Under the pieces are notes generated by a model. That model had not been told where the DNA came from. It worked only from the letters and a program-made list of their open reading frames with translations, and ran no database searches. From Terriglobia bacterium (GTDB taxonomy: Bacteria > Acidobacteriota > Terriglobia > Bryobacterales > Bryobacteraceae), in the NCBI GenBank assembly GCA_020073265.1, contig JAIQFN010000020.1, forward strand, positions 1 to 64,000: DNA of 64,000 nucleotides, given 5' to 3'. Positions 25,474 through 35,304 of this stretch are shown piece by piece. Position 1 is the first letter of the stretch. Each line of letters starts with the position of its first letter. The translations under genes were made by a program, and so were the position numbers.

Positions 25474-26963
25474 GAAGGCGTTCGAGAGTAGAACGTCCGC
25501 AGCGCCGGGTACAGCGACTGGTAGACCGGATGGCCCGCGGCGTAAACCTTCGCCGCGTCCGGCTGCGGTGAGATGGAATCGACCTCGTGAATGACAGCCC
25601 GGCAGACCTCTGGCACCGAAGAATATTCTCCCGTGCCAACCAACGCCAGCAAAGCGGCGCCGTATGCGGAACCCTCCTCGGTCTCAAGCGACACAACCGG
25701 CTTGCCGAAAACGTCCGCGAGCATCTGGCGCCAGAAGCGGCTGCGCGCGCCGCCGCCTGAAACCCGCACGCTCTCGACCGCCACACCCATCTGTTCGATG
25801 ATATCCAGGCAGTCCTTCTGGCTGTACGAAACTCCTTCCAGCAGAGAGCGGATCAGGTCCGCGCGGGAGTGTCGGGCCGTGATTCCGATCCAGCCTCCGC
25901 GCGCCGACGCGTCCAGATGCGGCGTGCGCTCACCCATCAGATAAGGCAGCCAGAACAAGCCTTGCGAACCGGCGGGCGCTCGGGCCGCCTCCGCGGTGAG
26001 CGCGTCGTAATCCATGCCGGGCGCCAGTTGATTCCGAAACCATTCGAGGCTCAAACCGGCCCCTTGCGTCACGCCCATCACGTGCCACGCGCCGGCCACC
26101 GCGTGGCAAAACGTATGCACACGGCCCGCAGGATCATACTGCGGCTTCGGGCTGTGCGCGAAAACCACGCCGGAAGTTCCGAGAGTGCACGAGACCACGC
26201 CGGCAGCGACGATCCCGCTGCCGACCGCCGCGCAGGCCTGATCGCCGCCCCCGCCGACTACCGGCGTTCCAGCGGCGAGGCCGGTCTCGCGCGCCGCAGT
26301 CTCGCCGACCACGCCGGCGATCTCGCTCGACTCGCATACTCGAGGCAGTAGATCCCGATCCAACTGCAGCGTGTCGACCAGCTCGAGCGACCAGCGACGG
26401 TTCACGACATCGAACAGCGCCGTGCCGGAAGCGTCCGAGACGTCGCTCACATAGTCGCCGGTCAGCCGGAATCGGATGTAGTCCTTCGGCAGCAGCATTT
26501 TCCTGGCGCGCTCGAAGTGCTGCGGCTCATGGTCGCGTACCCACAGCAGCTTCGGCAGAGTGAAGCCGGTCAACACCGGATTCGCGGTCCAGCGGAGCAC
26601 GTTCCGGGCGCCGGCCGCCTGGTTTATCCGATCCACCTGCGCCTGGCTGCGCTGGTCGCACCAGATGATGGCGGGCCGGATCACGCGATTCGCGTCGTCG
26701 AGGATCACCAGGCCGTGCATCTGGCCCGACAAGCCGATGCCGCGAACGTTGCCGCCGTCGGTTTTGGCTTGCGCCAGCACGCCGCGAATCGCATGCCGCG
26801 CCGCTTCCCACCAGTTCTCGGGGCGCTGCTCGGCCCACAGCGGCCGCTCCATCTTCATCTCTTCGTGCGGCGCCGTGCAGGCATGCTGCACGCGGCCGGC
26901 TCGATCCACCAGCAGCGCGCGCGTGCCACCGGTGCCGACGTCGATGCCCAGCCAAAACGTCAT
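25470..26963 (-). CDS. xylB: Xylulokinase (FGGY family)
   Basis: 497-aa sugar kinase. N-terminal FGGY lobe GIDVGTGGTRALLVD with the phosphate loop, GLSGQMHGLV (the MHG typical of xylulokinases), and C-terminal lobe VRVSGGGARSRFWRQMLADVF. It phosphorylates D-xylulose for entry into the pentose phosphate route. No xylose isomerase or transporter lies nearby, and the gene is coupled to priA, so local context does not confirm a xylose regulon; related pentulose substrates remain possible. Confidence 0.88.
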   Translation of the reverse strand: MTFWLGIDVGTGGTRALLVDRAGRVQHACTAPHEEMKMERPLWAEQRPENWWEAARHAIRGVLAQAKTDGGNVRGIGLSGQMHGLVILDDANRVIRPAIIWCDQRSQAQVDRINQAAGARNVLRWTANPVLTGFTLPKLLWVRDHEPQHFERARKMLLPKDYIRFRLTGDYVSDVSDASGTALFDVVNRRWSLELVDTLQLDRDLLPRVCESSEIAGVVGETAARETGLAAGTPVVGGGGDQACAAVGSGIVAAGVVSCTLGTSGVVFAHSPKPQYDPAGRVHTFCHAVAGAWHVMGVTQGAGLSLEWFRNQLAPGMDYDALTAEAARAPAGSQGLFWLPYLMGERTPHLDASARGGWIGITARHSRADLIRSLLEGVSYSQKDCLDIIEQMGVAVESVRVSGGGARSRFWRQMLADVFGKPVVSLETEEGSAYGAALLALVGTGEYSSVPEVCRAVIHEVDSISPQPDAAKVYAAGHPVYQSLYPALRTFYSRTPS

Positions 26964-27079
26964 GAAGCCGAATTGTAGCGCGGCGACCGATGCCCCGCTG
27001 GCGGCACTACGCTACACTGGACAACACCTCTTTCGCCGCTACTGCCAGAGGTCGAATTTTCAGTAAAGGAGAGAAAACT

Positions 27080-27934
27080 ATGAGAAACCCACTCGTGGCG
27101 ATGGCATTGGCCGGTTGCGTCCTGCCGCTGTGCGCGCAACCGACGCCGCCACCTCCCGTACTCCAGATCACCCGCGAGACCATCAAGGAAGGCAAGGGCG
27201 CGGCCCACAGAAGGACCGAGCAGGACTACGCCAACGCCTTTCGCAAGAACAAGTCGCCGTACAACTACATCGCATTGACCACCGAATCAGGATCGAACGA
27301 GGTCTGGTTCGCCAGCGCCTATGCGTCCTTCGCCGCCCTGGAGGAGTCGGATAAGCTGAGCGGGAAGGCTCCTTTGAAGAACGACATCGAACTGGTGGAG
27401 GCCCGGGACGGCGAATTGCGCGCCAGCTCGCGAACCATGACCGCTGTTTTACGAATGGACATGAGCTATCTGCCGCCCAACGGCGTCACGATTGGCAAGA
27501 CCCGCTACGTAATGATCGAGACTTTCCGCGTTCGTTTGGGGCACGACGACGAGTTCCAGGTCGGCGCAAAAATGTTCACCGACGCCTACCGCAAGGCGAA
27601 CTCTCAGTCCCCCGTGTTCATGTATTCATTGATCGCCGGCGCTCCGGAAGGGACCTACCTCGTCGTGCAGCCCCTGGCCTCTTTGAAAGAACTGGACGAC
27701 GAACCTGCTCGCATGAAAGCCGTGGTGGATGCCATGGGCGCCGCCAACTTCGGCCGCCTGATGAAGAGTGAAGGCGATGTCTTCCAGGCCATGGAATCCA
27801 CATTGTTCGCCGTCAGCCCCGAGATGAGTTACGCCTCGAAGGCGATTGAGGACGAAGATCCCGGCTTCTGGCGGCCGAAGGCGTCCTCGGCTCCAGCCAA
27901 GTCCAAGGAGAGCACACCCAAGACTGGCCAATAG
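27080..27934 (+). CDS. Hypothetical exported protein
   Basis: 284-aa protein of unknown function. The ATG at 27080 follows AAAGGAGAG at good spacing; an upstream frame start at 26990 lacks support. A signal peptide is clear (MRNPLVAMALAGCVLPLCAQ). The mature part has two similar halves (KEGKGAAHRRTEQDYANAF and RLGHDDEFQVGAKMFTDAY, each followed by YIAL or FMYSLIAG strands), suggestive of a duplicated dimeric alpha-beta barrel fold. Divergent from xylB, with a 116-base shared upstream region. Confidence 0.72.
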   Translation: MRNPLVAMALAGCVLPLCAQPTPPPPVLQITRETIKEGKGAAHRRTEQDYANAFRKNKSPYNYIALTTESGSNEVWFASAYASFAALEESDKLSGKAPLKNDIELVEARDGELRASSRTMTAVLRMDMSYLPPNGVTIGKTRYVMIETFRVRLGHDDEFQVGAKMFTDAYRKANSQSPVFMYSLIAGAPEGTYLVVQPLASLKELDDEPARMKAVVDAMGAANFGRLMKSEGDVFQAMESTLFAVSPEMSYASKAIEDEDPGFWRPKASSAPAKSKESTPKTGQ

Positions 27935-28112
27935 CGCCATCCACAGGGGGGGCTGCCCCGCCCGCCCCTTTACAATCGCCAACAAATCTTGCAGAATTGT
28001 TTTATCCGGTTGCTGGGCAAGCGTTCTTGGGTCTTGAAACGCCGGAGGCCGCGAGGCCGTCCTACAGTTAGTTGAAGGTTTACGACCCTGTTGTCGATAA
28101 GATAGGTGGGTC

Positions 28113-28733
28113 GTGGATATGGACATCGTCGGAGATCGAAAGTTCGTCGAGGTACCGGGAGAGAAGACCCACGAACTCCCGCCGCTGCTGGTTCACACCA
28201 CCCCCAAGGTTAAGCGTCTGGATCGCGTGGTCGGCATGGCCAACGACCTGATCGACGCCGAGGACATGATCCCCATTCCGGAAACCTTCCCCGGTGATTC
28301 CGAAGTCGACCGGCGTAAGATGGACCTGGCGATCAACCTGGCGGACCGCTACCTGCGCCTGGTCACGACGTGGCAGTGGGGCGATAGCATCCTGGAATGG
28401 ATCCGGCAATGCGAGATTACGTTCGGCGCGCGCCTGGAGCTGCGCAATCTGCTGCGTCCCGACGTGTGGCCGCACGCTGGCCGCGCCAGCTTCGTCGCGT
28501 TGCTCGAGGCTAAGGCGGTCCCGAGCGAAGGGGTCGATTTCGGCAGCGCCGTCGGCCTTCGGCTAACCTTTCGCCAGCCGCCGCCGATTTCCTGTTTCTC
28601 GAACCAGTTCCTGTTCTATCTCAACTCCAGCGTGGCCTCGACGGCCTTCCAGACCTGGGCGCACCTGACGCCCGATCCGGTTTCCTACCTGCCGCCGGAG
28701 CGGTTCACTTTCCACGTTATCGACATGTCTTAA
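28113..28733 (+). CDS. Hypothetical protein
   Basis: 206-aa protein I do not recognise. No signal peptide or membrane segment. It has a helical middle (KMDLAINLADRYLRLVTTWQWGDSILEW split by Trp residues) and a beta-rich C-terminal part with many aromatic residues (FSNQFLFYLNSS, FQTWAHLTPDP). GTG start at 28113 after ataggtggg; an ATG two codons later (28119) is possible. The 178 bases upstream (27935-28112) hold no ORF. Convergent with rmuC. Confidence 0.62.
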   Translation: MDMDIVGDRKFVEVPGEKTHELPPLLVHTTPKVKRLDRVVGMANDLIDAEDMIPIPETFPGDSEVDRRKMDLAINLADRYLRLVTTWQWGDSILEWIRQCEITFGARLELRNLLRPDVWPHAGRASFVALLEAKAVPSEGVDFGSAVGLRLTFRQPPPISCFSNQFLFYLNSSVASTAFQTWAHLTPDPVSYLPPERFTFHVIDMS

Positions 28734-28754
28734 GGGCGGAACGCCGCTCGAATC

Positions 28755-29948
28755 TCAGAACCCGCTGACTGCGCGCGGCCGGCGTGCCAGCAGGTCGATC
28801 TGTTCCGGCGCTTCCGGCTCCTCGCCGGTCGAAACGCCCAGCTCGCGCATCTTTCGCAGCGCGGGAACCAGCCGGGAATCCCACGAGCCGACGGACCGAT
28901 TGTAAGCTTCCACCGTCTTCTCGATCTGCCGCCCGGTGTCGGCATAGTGGCCGCAAACCAACTCCACGCGATCATACAGTTCGGCCGCCACGCGCCGGAT
29001 CTCTTCGGCGTTCTCGGCCAGTTGCTGCTGGTTCCACCCGTAAGCGATGCCCTTCAGCACCGAGATCAACGTGACCGGAGTCGCGATCACCACCTTGCGC
29101 GCCAGCGCGTCTTCGATCAGCTCGGGATTCGCCTCCAGCGCCGCGCTGAAGAAATGGTCGCCGGGCAGGAACAGGACCACCAGCTCCGGAGCGGGTTGGA
29201 ACTGGCTCCAATACTGCTTGCTCGCCAGTTGCCGGACGTGCTCGGCCACCTGCTGTCCGTGCCGGTGCAACGCGGTTCGTCGCGCGGCTTCGTCGGTGGC
29301 TCCGGCCGCGTCCAGATAAGCCGTCAGCGGGACCTTGGCGTCCACCACCAGAGTTCGGCCGGACGGAAGCCGGACCAGCATGTCGGGGCGGATGCGTACG
29401 CCGTCGGCCTGGCGCGTCTCCTGCTCGAGAAAATCGCAATTCTTCACCATGCCGGAAAGCTCGGCCACGCGCCGCAGCGTGATCTCTCCCCAGCGGCCGC
29501 GGATCTGCGGCGAGCGGAGAGCGGTTGAGAGCGTCGTCGTCTCGCGGGACAGAGCCTGCAGTTGCTCGCCCAGGCTGCCGAAGGCCTTCTCGCGGGCGCG
29601 CTCGAGTTCGCGCACGTGGACCTCCAGGCGTCCCAGCGAATCGCTCAACGGACGCACCACGCTTTCGATCGCGGTCTCTTTCTGCGCCAGATCGCCGGTC
29701 ATCTGCGCGCGAGCCGTCTCCAGAGTGGCGCGCGCGGCGTCCAGAAAAGCGCTCTGGTTGGACCGCAAGGCCGCGTCGGCAAGCGACTGGAACGTTTCGC
29801 CGAGCCGCGCGGCGGTGCTGTCGGCGAACTGTTTGGCCGTTTCGAGGCGTGCCAGCCGCGCCCGCATCCACAGGCCGATCAGCAGCCCGCCCAACAGCAA
29901 GCCCGCGAGAAATGCAATCCAGGTGACCACGAAATTACTATAGATCAT
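28755..29948 (-). CDS. rmuC: DNA recombination protein RmuC
   Basis: 397-aa RmuC-family protein. One N-terminal membrane helix (WIAFLAGLLLGGLLIGLW), a coiled coil (about 30-130), then the PD-(D/E)XK-like nuclease domain: SPQIRGRWGEITLRRV, RPDMLVRLPSGRTLVVDAKVPL (Asp and the V.DAK lysine of the nuclease core) and DKxF-like GDHFFSAALE. Family knowledge: it limits inversion of short repeats. Likely transcribed with the transporter gene upstream, 25 bases away. Confidence 0.93.
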   Translation of the reverse strand: MIYSNFVVTWIAFLAGLLLGGLLIGLWMRARLARLETAKQFADSTAARLGETFQSLADAALRSNQSAFLDAARATLETARAQMTGDLAQKETAIESVVRPLSDSLGRLEVHVRELERAREKAFGSLGEQLQALSRETTTLSTALRSPQIRGRWGEITLRRVAELSGMVKNCDFLEQETRQADGVRIRPDMLVRLPSGRTLVVDAKVPLTAYLDAAGATDEAARRTALHRHGQQVAEHVRQLASKQYWSQFQPAPELVVLFLPGDHFFSAALEANPELIEDALARKVVIATPVTLISVLKGIAYGWNQQQLAENAEEIRRVAAELYDRVELVCGHYADTGRQIEKTVEAYNRSVGSWDSRLVPALRKMRELGVSTGEEPEAPEQIDLLARRPRAVSGF

Positions 29949-29973
29949 TTTAGCGCGGAATTGTTTGGGGCGT

Positions 29974-31185
29974 TTAGGAACCGAACCAGTGGATCCAGGC
30001 AGCCCCCAGCAGGATCGTAAGCACCGCCAGCGGGCCGCCGACGCGAAAATATTCCCAGAACCCGATCCTCACTTTGTGCCGCGACTGCTCAATCACGATC
30101 AGATTCGCGACGGATCCCAGCACGGTGAGGTTTCCGGCCAGGGTCGACGCCATGGCCAGCGTCAGCCAGGCTTGCGCCGGATTCGCCAGATGGCCGGCCA
30201 CAGGCTTGAAAACCAGCACCGCGGGAACATTGCTGACCAGGTTGGATAGAAACGCGGCCAGGCCGCTGAGCACGAATACGTCGTCGAGGTGCAGCGTTTC
30301 CACCAGCGCCGCCAGGTGCTGTTCGAGCGCGGTCCTCTCGATTCCGGCGATGACGACGAACAAACCGGCGAACATCACCAGCAGGCTCCAGTCGATGCCG
30401 CGGTAGACTTTTTCGGGATTGACGCGGCGAGTGATCAGCAGCACCGCTCCGGCCACGACTGCAACCTTGGGCACCGGCCAGCCGCCAAAGAACATGACGA
30501 TCATGCCGAGCGAGACCAGCAGCGCCTTCCACATCAGCCCTCGGTCGACACGCACGTGTTTCCTGGTTACTTCGACGCGATCGGTGGAAGCAAACTCCCG
30601 GCGATAAGCAATCAGAATCACGAGCACCGCCAGTACCAGGCCCAGAGCCGCCACCGGGGCCAGGCGTTCTAGAAAGTGGCGGTAGGCGATCCCGGAAAAA
30701 CTGCCGATCATCATGTTCTGTGGATTGCCTGTGATGGTTGCGACGCTGCCTATGTTGGACGCCATCGCCACCGCCAGCAGGTAGGGCACGGGATTGCGCC
30801 CGAGGGTCTCGGCAATTTCCAAAACCAGCGGCGTCAGAACCAGGCACATCGTGTCGTTGACAAAGAACGCGGAGAAGAAGCCGGCAACTCCGACGATCGA
30901 TGCCAGCAGCACTACCGGGCGATGCGCATGTTCGACGACGCGCTCGGCGACCAGAGAAAAGAACCCGGAGAGCTGCAGGTTGGCAACCACGATCATCATC
31001 CCGAACAGCAGAATGATGGTGTCGAAATTGATGGCGCGATAGGCGTCGTCCAGTGACAGGGCGTCCACACCCACCATGAAGCTGGCGCCGATGATGGCAG
31101 CACCCGTGCGGTCGATGCGGAATCCAGGCAGCCGGCCGATCGCCAGTACCAGGTAGGTGATCGCAAAGATGAGGATCGCGGCCAA
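29974..31185 (-). CDS. ArsB/NhaD-superfamily anion or cation transporter
   Basis: 403-aa polytopic inner-membrane protein with about ten hydrophobic helices. Typical ion-transporter superfamily motifs occur twice: NDTMCLVLTPLVLEIAE and NIGSVATITGNPQNMMIG in the first half, and LSNLVSNVPAVLVF with SVANLIVIEQS in the second. Substrate (arsenite, sodium/proton or a divalent anion) cannot be set from sequence; no ars or suc genes are adjacent. TTG start. Confidence 0.82.
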   Translation of the reverse strand: MAAILIFAITYLVLAIGRLPGFRIDRTGAAIIGASFMVGVDALSLDDAYRAINFDTIILLFGMMIVVANLQLSGFFSLVAERVVEHAHRPVVLLASIVGVAGFFSAFFVNDTMCLVLTPLVLEIAETLGRNPVPYLLAVAMASNIGSVATITGNPQNMMIGSFSGIAYRHFLERLAPVAALGLVLAVLVILIAYRREFASTDRVEVTRKHVRVDRGLMWKALLVSLGMIVMFFGGWPVPKVAVVAGAVLLITRRVNPEKVYRGIDWSLLVMFAGLFVVIAGIERTALEQHLAALVETLHLDDVFVLSGLAAFLSNLVSNVPAVLVFKPVAGHLANPAQAWLTLAMASTLAGNLTVLGSVANLIVIEQSRHKVRIGFWEYFRVGGPLAVLTILLGAAWIHWFGS

Positions 31186-31253
31186 CTAAGAGGATAGCGT
31201 GTGCGCCGCCGAGTGCTTCGGTGAAGCGGCCGATGGTCTTGTGGCGCGAGGAC

Positions 31254-31997
31254 TCAGCGGCGAGACTCGGTAGCCGAAGCCGCCTTGGCCGCGGGCGCGC
31301 GATGCTTGAACCGGAGCAGGTAGTTCTCCGGGAACATGTCGTCGCGGCGCTCCATCAATTCAAACCCGGCGTTCAGAAACTCGTCCGTGAAAGTCCCTTC
31401 GCCCGCGCGGACCATTTTCAAAATGTAGTCGCGCGAAACGCCGTCGATGCGCTTGAAATCGATCAGCGTCAGCACGCCGTTGGGCCGGAGCGCCTTGCTG
31501 ATCTCCGCCAGCATGTCGGTGGGAAATTCGAAGTGATGGTAGGAGTCGATGATGCAGATGGCGTCCACGGAGTTCGGCGCCAGCTTCGGCGAACGGGGAT
31601 CTCCCAGCACCGCTTTCAGATTCGGGATGTGGTCCTCAGCCGCGGTCTTGACGATGTAATCGACTTCGTTCTTCGCGATATCGACGGCATACACGGTGCC
31701 GTTGGGACCGACGCGCTGCGCGATCAACCTCGAGAACAGGCCGCTGCCCGCCCCGATGTCGGCCACATCCATGCCCGGCTTGAGACCCATGGCGTCCAGA
31801 ATCTGGAAGCGCTTGTCATAGATGGCACGGCCCTCGTGCTCGAATCGCTTGGTCCACTGCGACGCGTCCACATCAAAGCTCTTGTTCAGCTCCTTCGCGG
31901 TGGGCGTGATGGTTGGCTGTTGTGCAATCGCAGGTGTGACGGCACACGTGACGGCGAACAGCGCCGGGATGCAAAGTAAACGCTCGAATCGGGGCAT
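31254..31997 (-). CDS. Class I SAM methyltransferase with signal peptide
   Basis: 247-aa protein with an N-terminal signal sequence (LLCIPALFAVTCAVTPAIAQ) in front of a complete Rossmann methyltransferase: motif I VADIGAGSGLFSRL, motif II VYAVDIA, and the post-motif IDSYHHFEFP. A SAM-dependent enzyme sent out of the cytosol is unusual because SAM is cytosolic; the signal may instead act as a membrane anchor. Several acidobacterial relatives are known to look like this (recollection, not checked). Single gene between transporter and lipase. Confidence 0.8.
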   Translation of the reverse strand: MPRFERLLCIPALFAVTCAVTPAIAQQPTITPTAKELNKSFDVDASQWTKRFEHEGRAIYDKRFQILDAMGLKPGMDVADIGAGSGLFSRLIAQRVGPNGTVYAVDIAKNEVDYIVKTAAEDHIPNLKAVLGDPRSPKLAPNSVDAICIIDSYHHFEFPTDMLAEISKALRPNGVLTLIDFKRIDGVSRDYILKMVRAGEGTFTDEFLNAGFELMERRDDMFPENYLLRFKHRAPAAKAASATESRR

Positions 31998-32085
31998 AAA
32001 TCTCCTTGACCTGGGGGCAATTCTACTACAGATGGGCGGCCGGTCGAGCGGAGCTACGCCCGGTCAGCGCTATTCCACTGATTCG

Positions 32086-32907
32086 CTACGCGCACGTATA
32101 GCCCGGAGGAAGCAGCTTCAGCAATCCCGGCACATAGGCTGTTTCGAGACTGTGTGCTTCCACCGGAAGTGCGAATCCCGGATCTACGTTCACGTGCGTG
32201 CCGGTTTGCTCGAAAAGGCCGATCGGTGGCTGTGGAGGAAGACGCGGCACGACGTCCCAGAAGTTCACCACTCGGTAACACGAAGGGATGGCCAAGTCGA
32301 AGAAGCGGGCGAAATCCGCCAGCCCGGCTGCGGGTCCAGCGAACGTAATCAGTTCCGGCACCAGCGAGGGCGTGAGATTCTTCGCGATATCGGGACCGGC
32401 GGTCACGGCCAAAGCTCCCCCAAGGCTGTGCCCGGTGACCAGCAAATTGTCGCAACCTGAGACAGCGGCTCCGATTCCAGCCGCCAGGCTCTTGCGCAGC
32501 GCGCCGTAAATCAACTGAAAGCCCATGTGGACTTGTCCACCGTTCGGGACATACTTGTAGGGCTCGAAGAGTGCATCGAAATCCCCCACCCAATCCTCGA
32601 ACGTTTGCGTGCCGCGGAAAGCGACAAATGCGGTCTTCGTAGCCGGATTCTTGCCCATCAATCCAAAAATCTCGGAGTCGTCCATCATTGCCTTCGCCAC
32701 TATCGACTGATTCGGCAACTTCAGGATCGCCTGCCGCAGGGGATCATCGGCTTGAATCAGCCCAGTCATCTGGAAGCCCGGCGGCAATTGGGGCGGCACG
32801 CCCGGTTTGTTCATCACGGCATAGGCCGCTTCGGCGAGCGGAATCATGACGCAGCGCGCAAAATCGGCGTGGAAACCGGTTGGCGTACTGGCCTTGAAGT
32901 CGAACAT
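32086..32907 (-). CDS. Class 3 lipase-like alpha/beta hydrolase
   Basis: 273-aa hydrolase of the Lipase_3 family. Motifs in order: FVAFRGTQTFEDWVGDFDA (oxyanion region), nucleophile elbow VTGHSLGGALA (Ser in GHSLG), Asp in NFWDVVPRLPP and a C-terminal His (AHSLETAYVPG), giving a Ser-Asp-His triad. No signal peptide is visible, unlike most secreted fungal relatives. Substrate is likely a lipid ester; not established. Lies 42 bases downstream of the molybdenum hydroxylase pair on the same strand. Confidence 0.85.
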   Translation of the reverse strand: MFDFKASTPTGFHADFARCVMIPLAEAAYAVMNKPGVPPQLPPGFQMTGLIQADDPLRQAILKLPNQSIVAKAMMDDSEIFGLMGKNPATKTAFVAFRGTQTFEDWVGDFDALFEPYKYVPNGGQVHMGFQLIYGALRKSLAAGIGAAVSGCDNLLVTGHSLGGALAVTAGPDIAKNLTPSLVPELITFAGPAAGLADFARFFDLAIPSCYRVVNFWDVVPRLPPQPPIGLFEQTGTHVNVDPGFALPVEAHSLETAYVPGLLKLLPPGYTCA

Positions 32908-32949
32908 AGCTGAATCCTTCCGAAAGGTAACACGTCCTCTTGGCAGGAC

Positions 32950-35301
32950 TCAGGCCTTGAGCAGCGCCTGTACGTACTGCGGTTTCAAGGGAAGGCGCCG
33001 GGCAATCTTCCCGGTTGCGTCGAAGAGCGCCGCGGCGATCGCGGGCGCGGCCAGAGCATTCGCCGCCTCCGATCCGCCACCGTAGCTGCCGACTTCCGGC
33101 CGGTTGAGAAGCACGACTTTGATCTCTGGAACGTCGGCCATCTTCAGGATCGGGTAGGTCAGCCAGTCGCGCGTCGTGATCCCGCTCTCGTCGAAGGTTG
33201 CTTCCTCGAGTAGCGCGTGGCTGATCCCCATCACCGCTCCGCCTTCCACCTGCCGCTTCAACTGCATGGGGTTCACCACGATGCCCGGATCTACTGCAAT
33301 CGTGTATTTCTCGACCGCGATCGCGCCCGTGCCAGGGGTAACTGCAATCTCGCACACGCAAGCCCAGTAGGTTCCCGAACGGAACATCAGCGAGACTCCC
33401 CGGCCACGCAGCGCCGCCGCGTCATTCAACGCTGGATAGGCACGCGGCGACGAACGCGTCTCCCATCCTGACGCTTCCCGGACCGCCTTGAGCACGCCGA
33501 TGACGCGTTCTTCCCTCGCGTGGTCGATACGAAACTGGATGGCATCGGCTTTAGCGAGCGCCGCTGCCTCACTGATCGCCAGTTCGCGCGGGAAATTCTG
33601 CTGGAATTGTCCTGGAGTTCGCATGCTGTGATCGCGGAGGCCGATAGCAAGCGGCGAAGCCTTCTGACCGACTTGGAATGTGCCGTGGCCGCGTTCCATC
33701 AGGATCGCGACGCCGTCGTACACCCACGGATCGGAAATGTCGTTGGCGGTGGAGCCGATGAAATCAGCCTTCTCATTCGGAGCCGCCATGGTCGGCAGGC
33801 CCGCCAGCACCGCACCGACTGGCCGGTCGTCTTGCATCGCGGGCATGTAGTGGTCCACCTGATACGCGACCATCTTGCCGTTCGCATCCAGTCCAATCTC
33901 TACGTCCGAGAACGCAGCCGGCGACTGCGTGGACCACTGGAAGTCCTCGGGCCTCATCCATTGCACGCGCACCGGCCGGCCAACGGCTTTCGACAGCAGA
34001 ACCGCTTCGTCCTCCGCGCCGGCGTTTCCGCCGTTCGACCTGCCATAGTGGCCGGGACCGGAGTAGGAGCGCACGACGATGTTATCGGTGGTGGTGCCGA
34101 GCATCTGCGCAATCTCGCCGCGCAGCGCCTGGGGGTTTTGGTTGTGCGTGTAGATGTACACGGTCCCATCCGGGCGAGCATCGGCCAACGCCATAGTCGG
34201 TCCGATGGGGGCGTGCTTCATGAAGGGCAGCTCGTAGGTGGCCGTGAGCTTCTTCGCAGCCTCAGCCATCGCGGGCGCCACCTCGCCTCTGGTTTTATCG
34301 CTCTTCTTGACGGGAGTCGTTTTCCAGTCGGCGCTTTCTCTCAGGTGTTGGAACAGGTTTGCGCTGCCAGGCAGTCCTTTCCAGTCTGTCCACTTAGTGG
34401 CGCTGGCTACTTGCTGCGCGGCGCGAACGGCTTCCCATTCCGTGGGCGCAACCACTCCCACCAGGTTGCCTTTCACTACGATCTGCGCGTTTGGAAAACG
34501 GCTTTTGTCCAATTCGCCGGCCGACACCAGCTTGGATCCCAGCGTCTTCGGATGCACCATCCGGCCATGCAGCATATTGGGCAGCCGCACATCGGTGGCC
34601 CATTTTTCGCGAGCAGTGACTTTGGACGTGGTCACGGTGTTGCGAAATGACTTGCCGACAATGCTGTATTCACTGACCGGCTTCATGGGAGGATTGCCGG
34701 TGACCGTCAATCCCATAAGACTGGTCAGATCGCCGCTCACCGGAATTGTGAGCTTCAACTGCTGCCCCTTCACGAGTTCACCGTACGACATGCTCTTGCC
34801 GCCGCCGGAAACGACACCGTCCTTCGCGGAAATCTGGCTCTTGGGAACGCCGAGCCGCTGGGATGCCAGATCGAGCAGCGCCTGATAAGTGTAGGCCGCT
34901 GCTTTGCGGATGTTGGGCGTTCCGCGCCCGAGAAAATCGAAGGCGCCGCTTCCGTCCGGCGTGCGGTCTGTGTCGCCCATCACCACGGTGGTGATGGCCT
35001 CGAAGGGCGCGTTCAGCTCTTCGGCCACAATCTGCCGGTATGCGGTGAACGTAGTGCCCTGGCCGAAGTCGCTTTTGCCAGTGCGCATCAGGATCGTATT
35101 GTCGGGGTGGATCTCAATCCACGAACCTGGCAGTGTAGCGTCGAGCGTGTTCCTGGCGCCCACGGCCTTGACGGATTTCTTCACGACCGCGGCGCCAACA
35201 ACGCCAAAGCCGACGAACAGGGCGCCGCCCGCTGTCATTAGTTGACGGCGCGTCAGAGTCGCGCCAAAAACGTTCACGGTTTTCTCGTTCGGGGTCGCCA
35301 T
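32950..35301 (-). CDS. Molybdenum hydroxylase large subunit (IorB-type)
   Basis: 783-aa molybdopterin-cytosine-dinucleotide-binding subunit of the isoquinoline 1-oxidoreductase/aldehyde oxidase class. A Tat-type N-terminus (LTRRQLMTAGGALFVGFGVV) suggests export with its partner to the periplasm. Visible domain marks: GKSDFGQGTTFTAYRQI, PGHYGRSNGGNAGAEDEAVLL and the C-terminal GGGSEAANALAAPAI with the catalytic-type Glu. Substrate is an aldehyde or N-heterocycle by family; not determinable. Only 3 bases separate it from the iron-sulfur subunit gene. A cytochrome subunit is not seen nearby. Confidence 0.9.
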   Translation of the reverse strand: MATPNEKTVNVFGATLTRRQLMTAGGALFVGFGVVGAAVVKKSVKAVGARNTLDATLPGSWIEIHPDNTILMRTGKSDFGQGTTFTAYRQIVAEELNAPFEAITTVVMGDTDRTPDGSGAFDFLGRGTPNIRKAAAYTYQALLDLASQRLGVPKSQISAKDGVVSGGGKSMSYGELVKGQQLKLTIPVSGDLTSLMGLTVTGNPPMKPVSEYSIVGKSFRNTVTTSKVTAREKWATDVRLPNMLHGRMVHPKTLGSKLVSAGELDKSRFPNAQIVVKGNLVGVVAPTEWEAVRAAQQVASATKWTDWKGLPGSANLFQHLRESADWKTTPVKKSDKTRGEVAPAMAEAAKKLTATYELPFMKHAPIGPTMALADARPDGTVYIYTHNQNPQALRGEIAQMLGTTTDNIVVRSYSGPGHYGRSNGGNAGAEDEAVLLSKAVGRPVRVQWMRPEDFQWSTQSPAAFSDVEIGLDANGKMVAYQVDHYMPAMQDDRPVGAVLAGLPTMAAPNEKADFIGSTANDISDPWVYDGVAILMERGHGTFQVGQKASPLAIGLRDHSMRTPGQFQQNFPRELAISEAAALAKADAIQFRIDHAREERVIGVLKAVREASGWETRSSPRAYPALNDAAALRGRGVSLMFRSGTYWACVCEIAVTPGTGAIAVEKYTIAVDPGIVVNPMQLKRQVEGGAVMGISHALLEEATFDESGITTRDWLTYPILKMADVPEIKVVLLNRPEVGSYGGGSEAANALAAPAIAAALFDATGKIARRLPLKPQYVQALLKA

Positions 35302-35304
35302 CTC

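Noticed and set aside
24127-25491. 454-codon plus-strand frame over priA
   Set aside because: Shadow of the minus-strand priA, which carries all helicase and zinc motifs.
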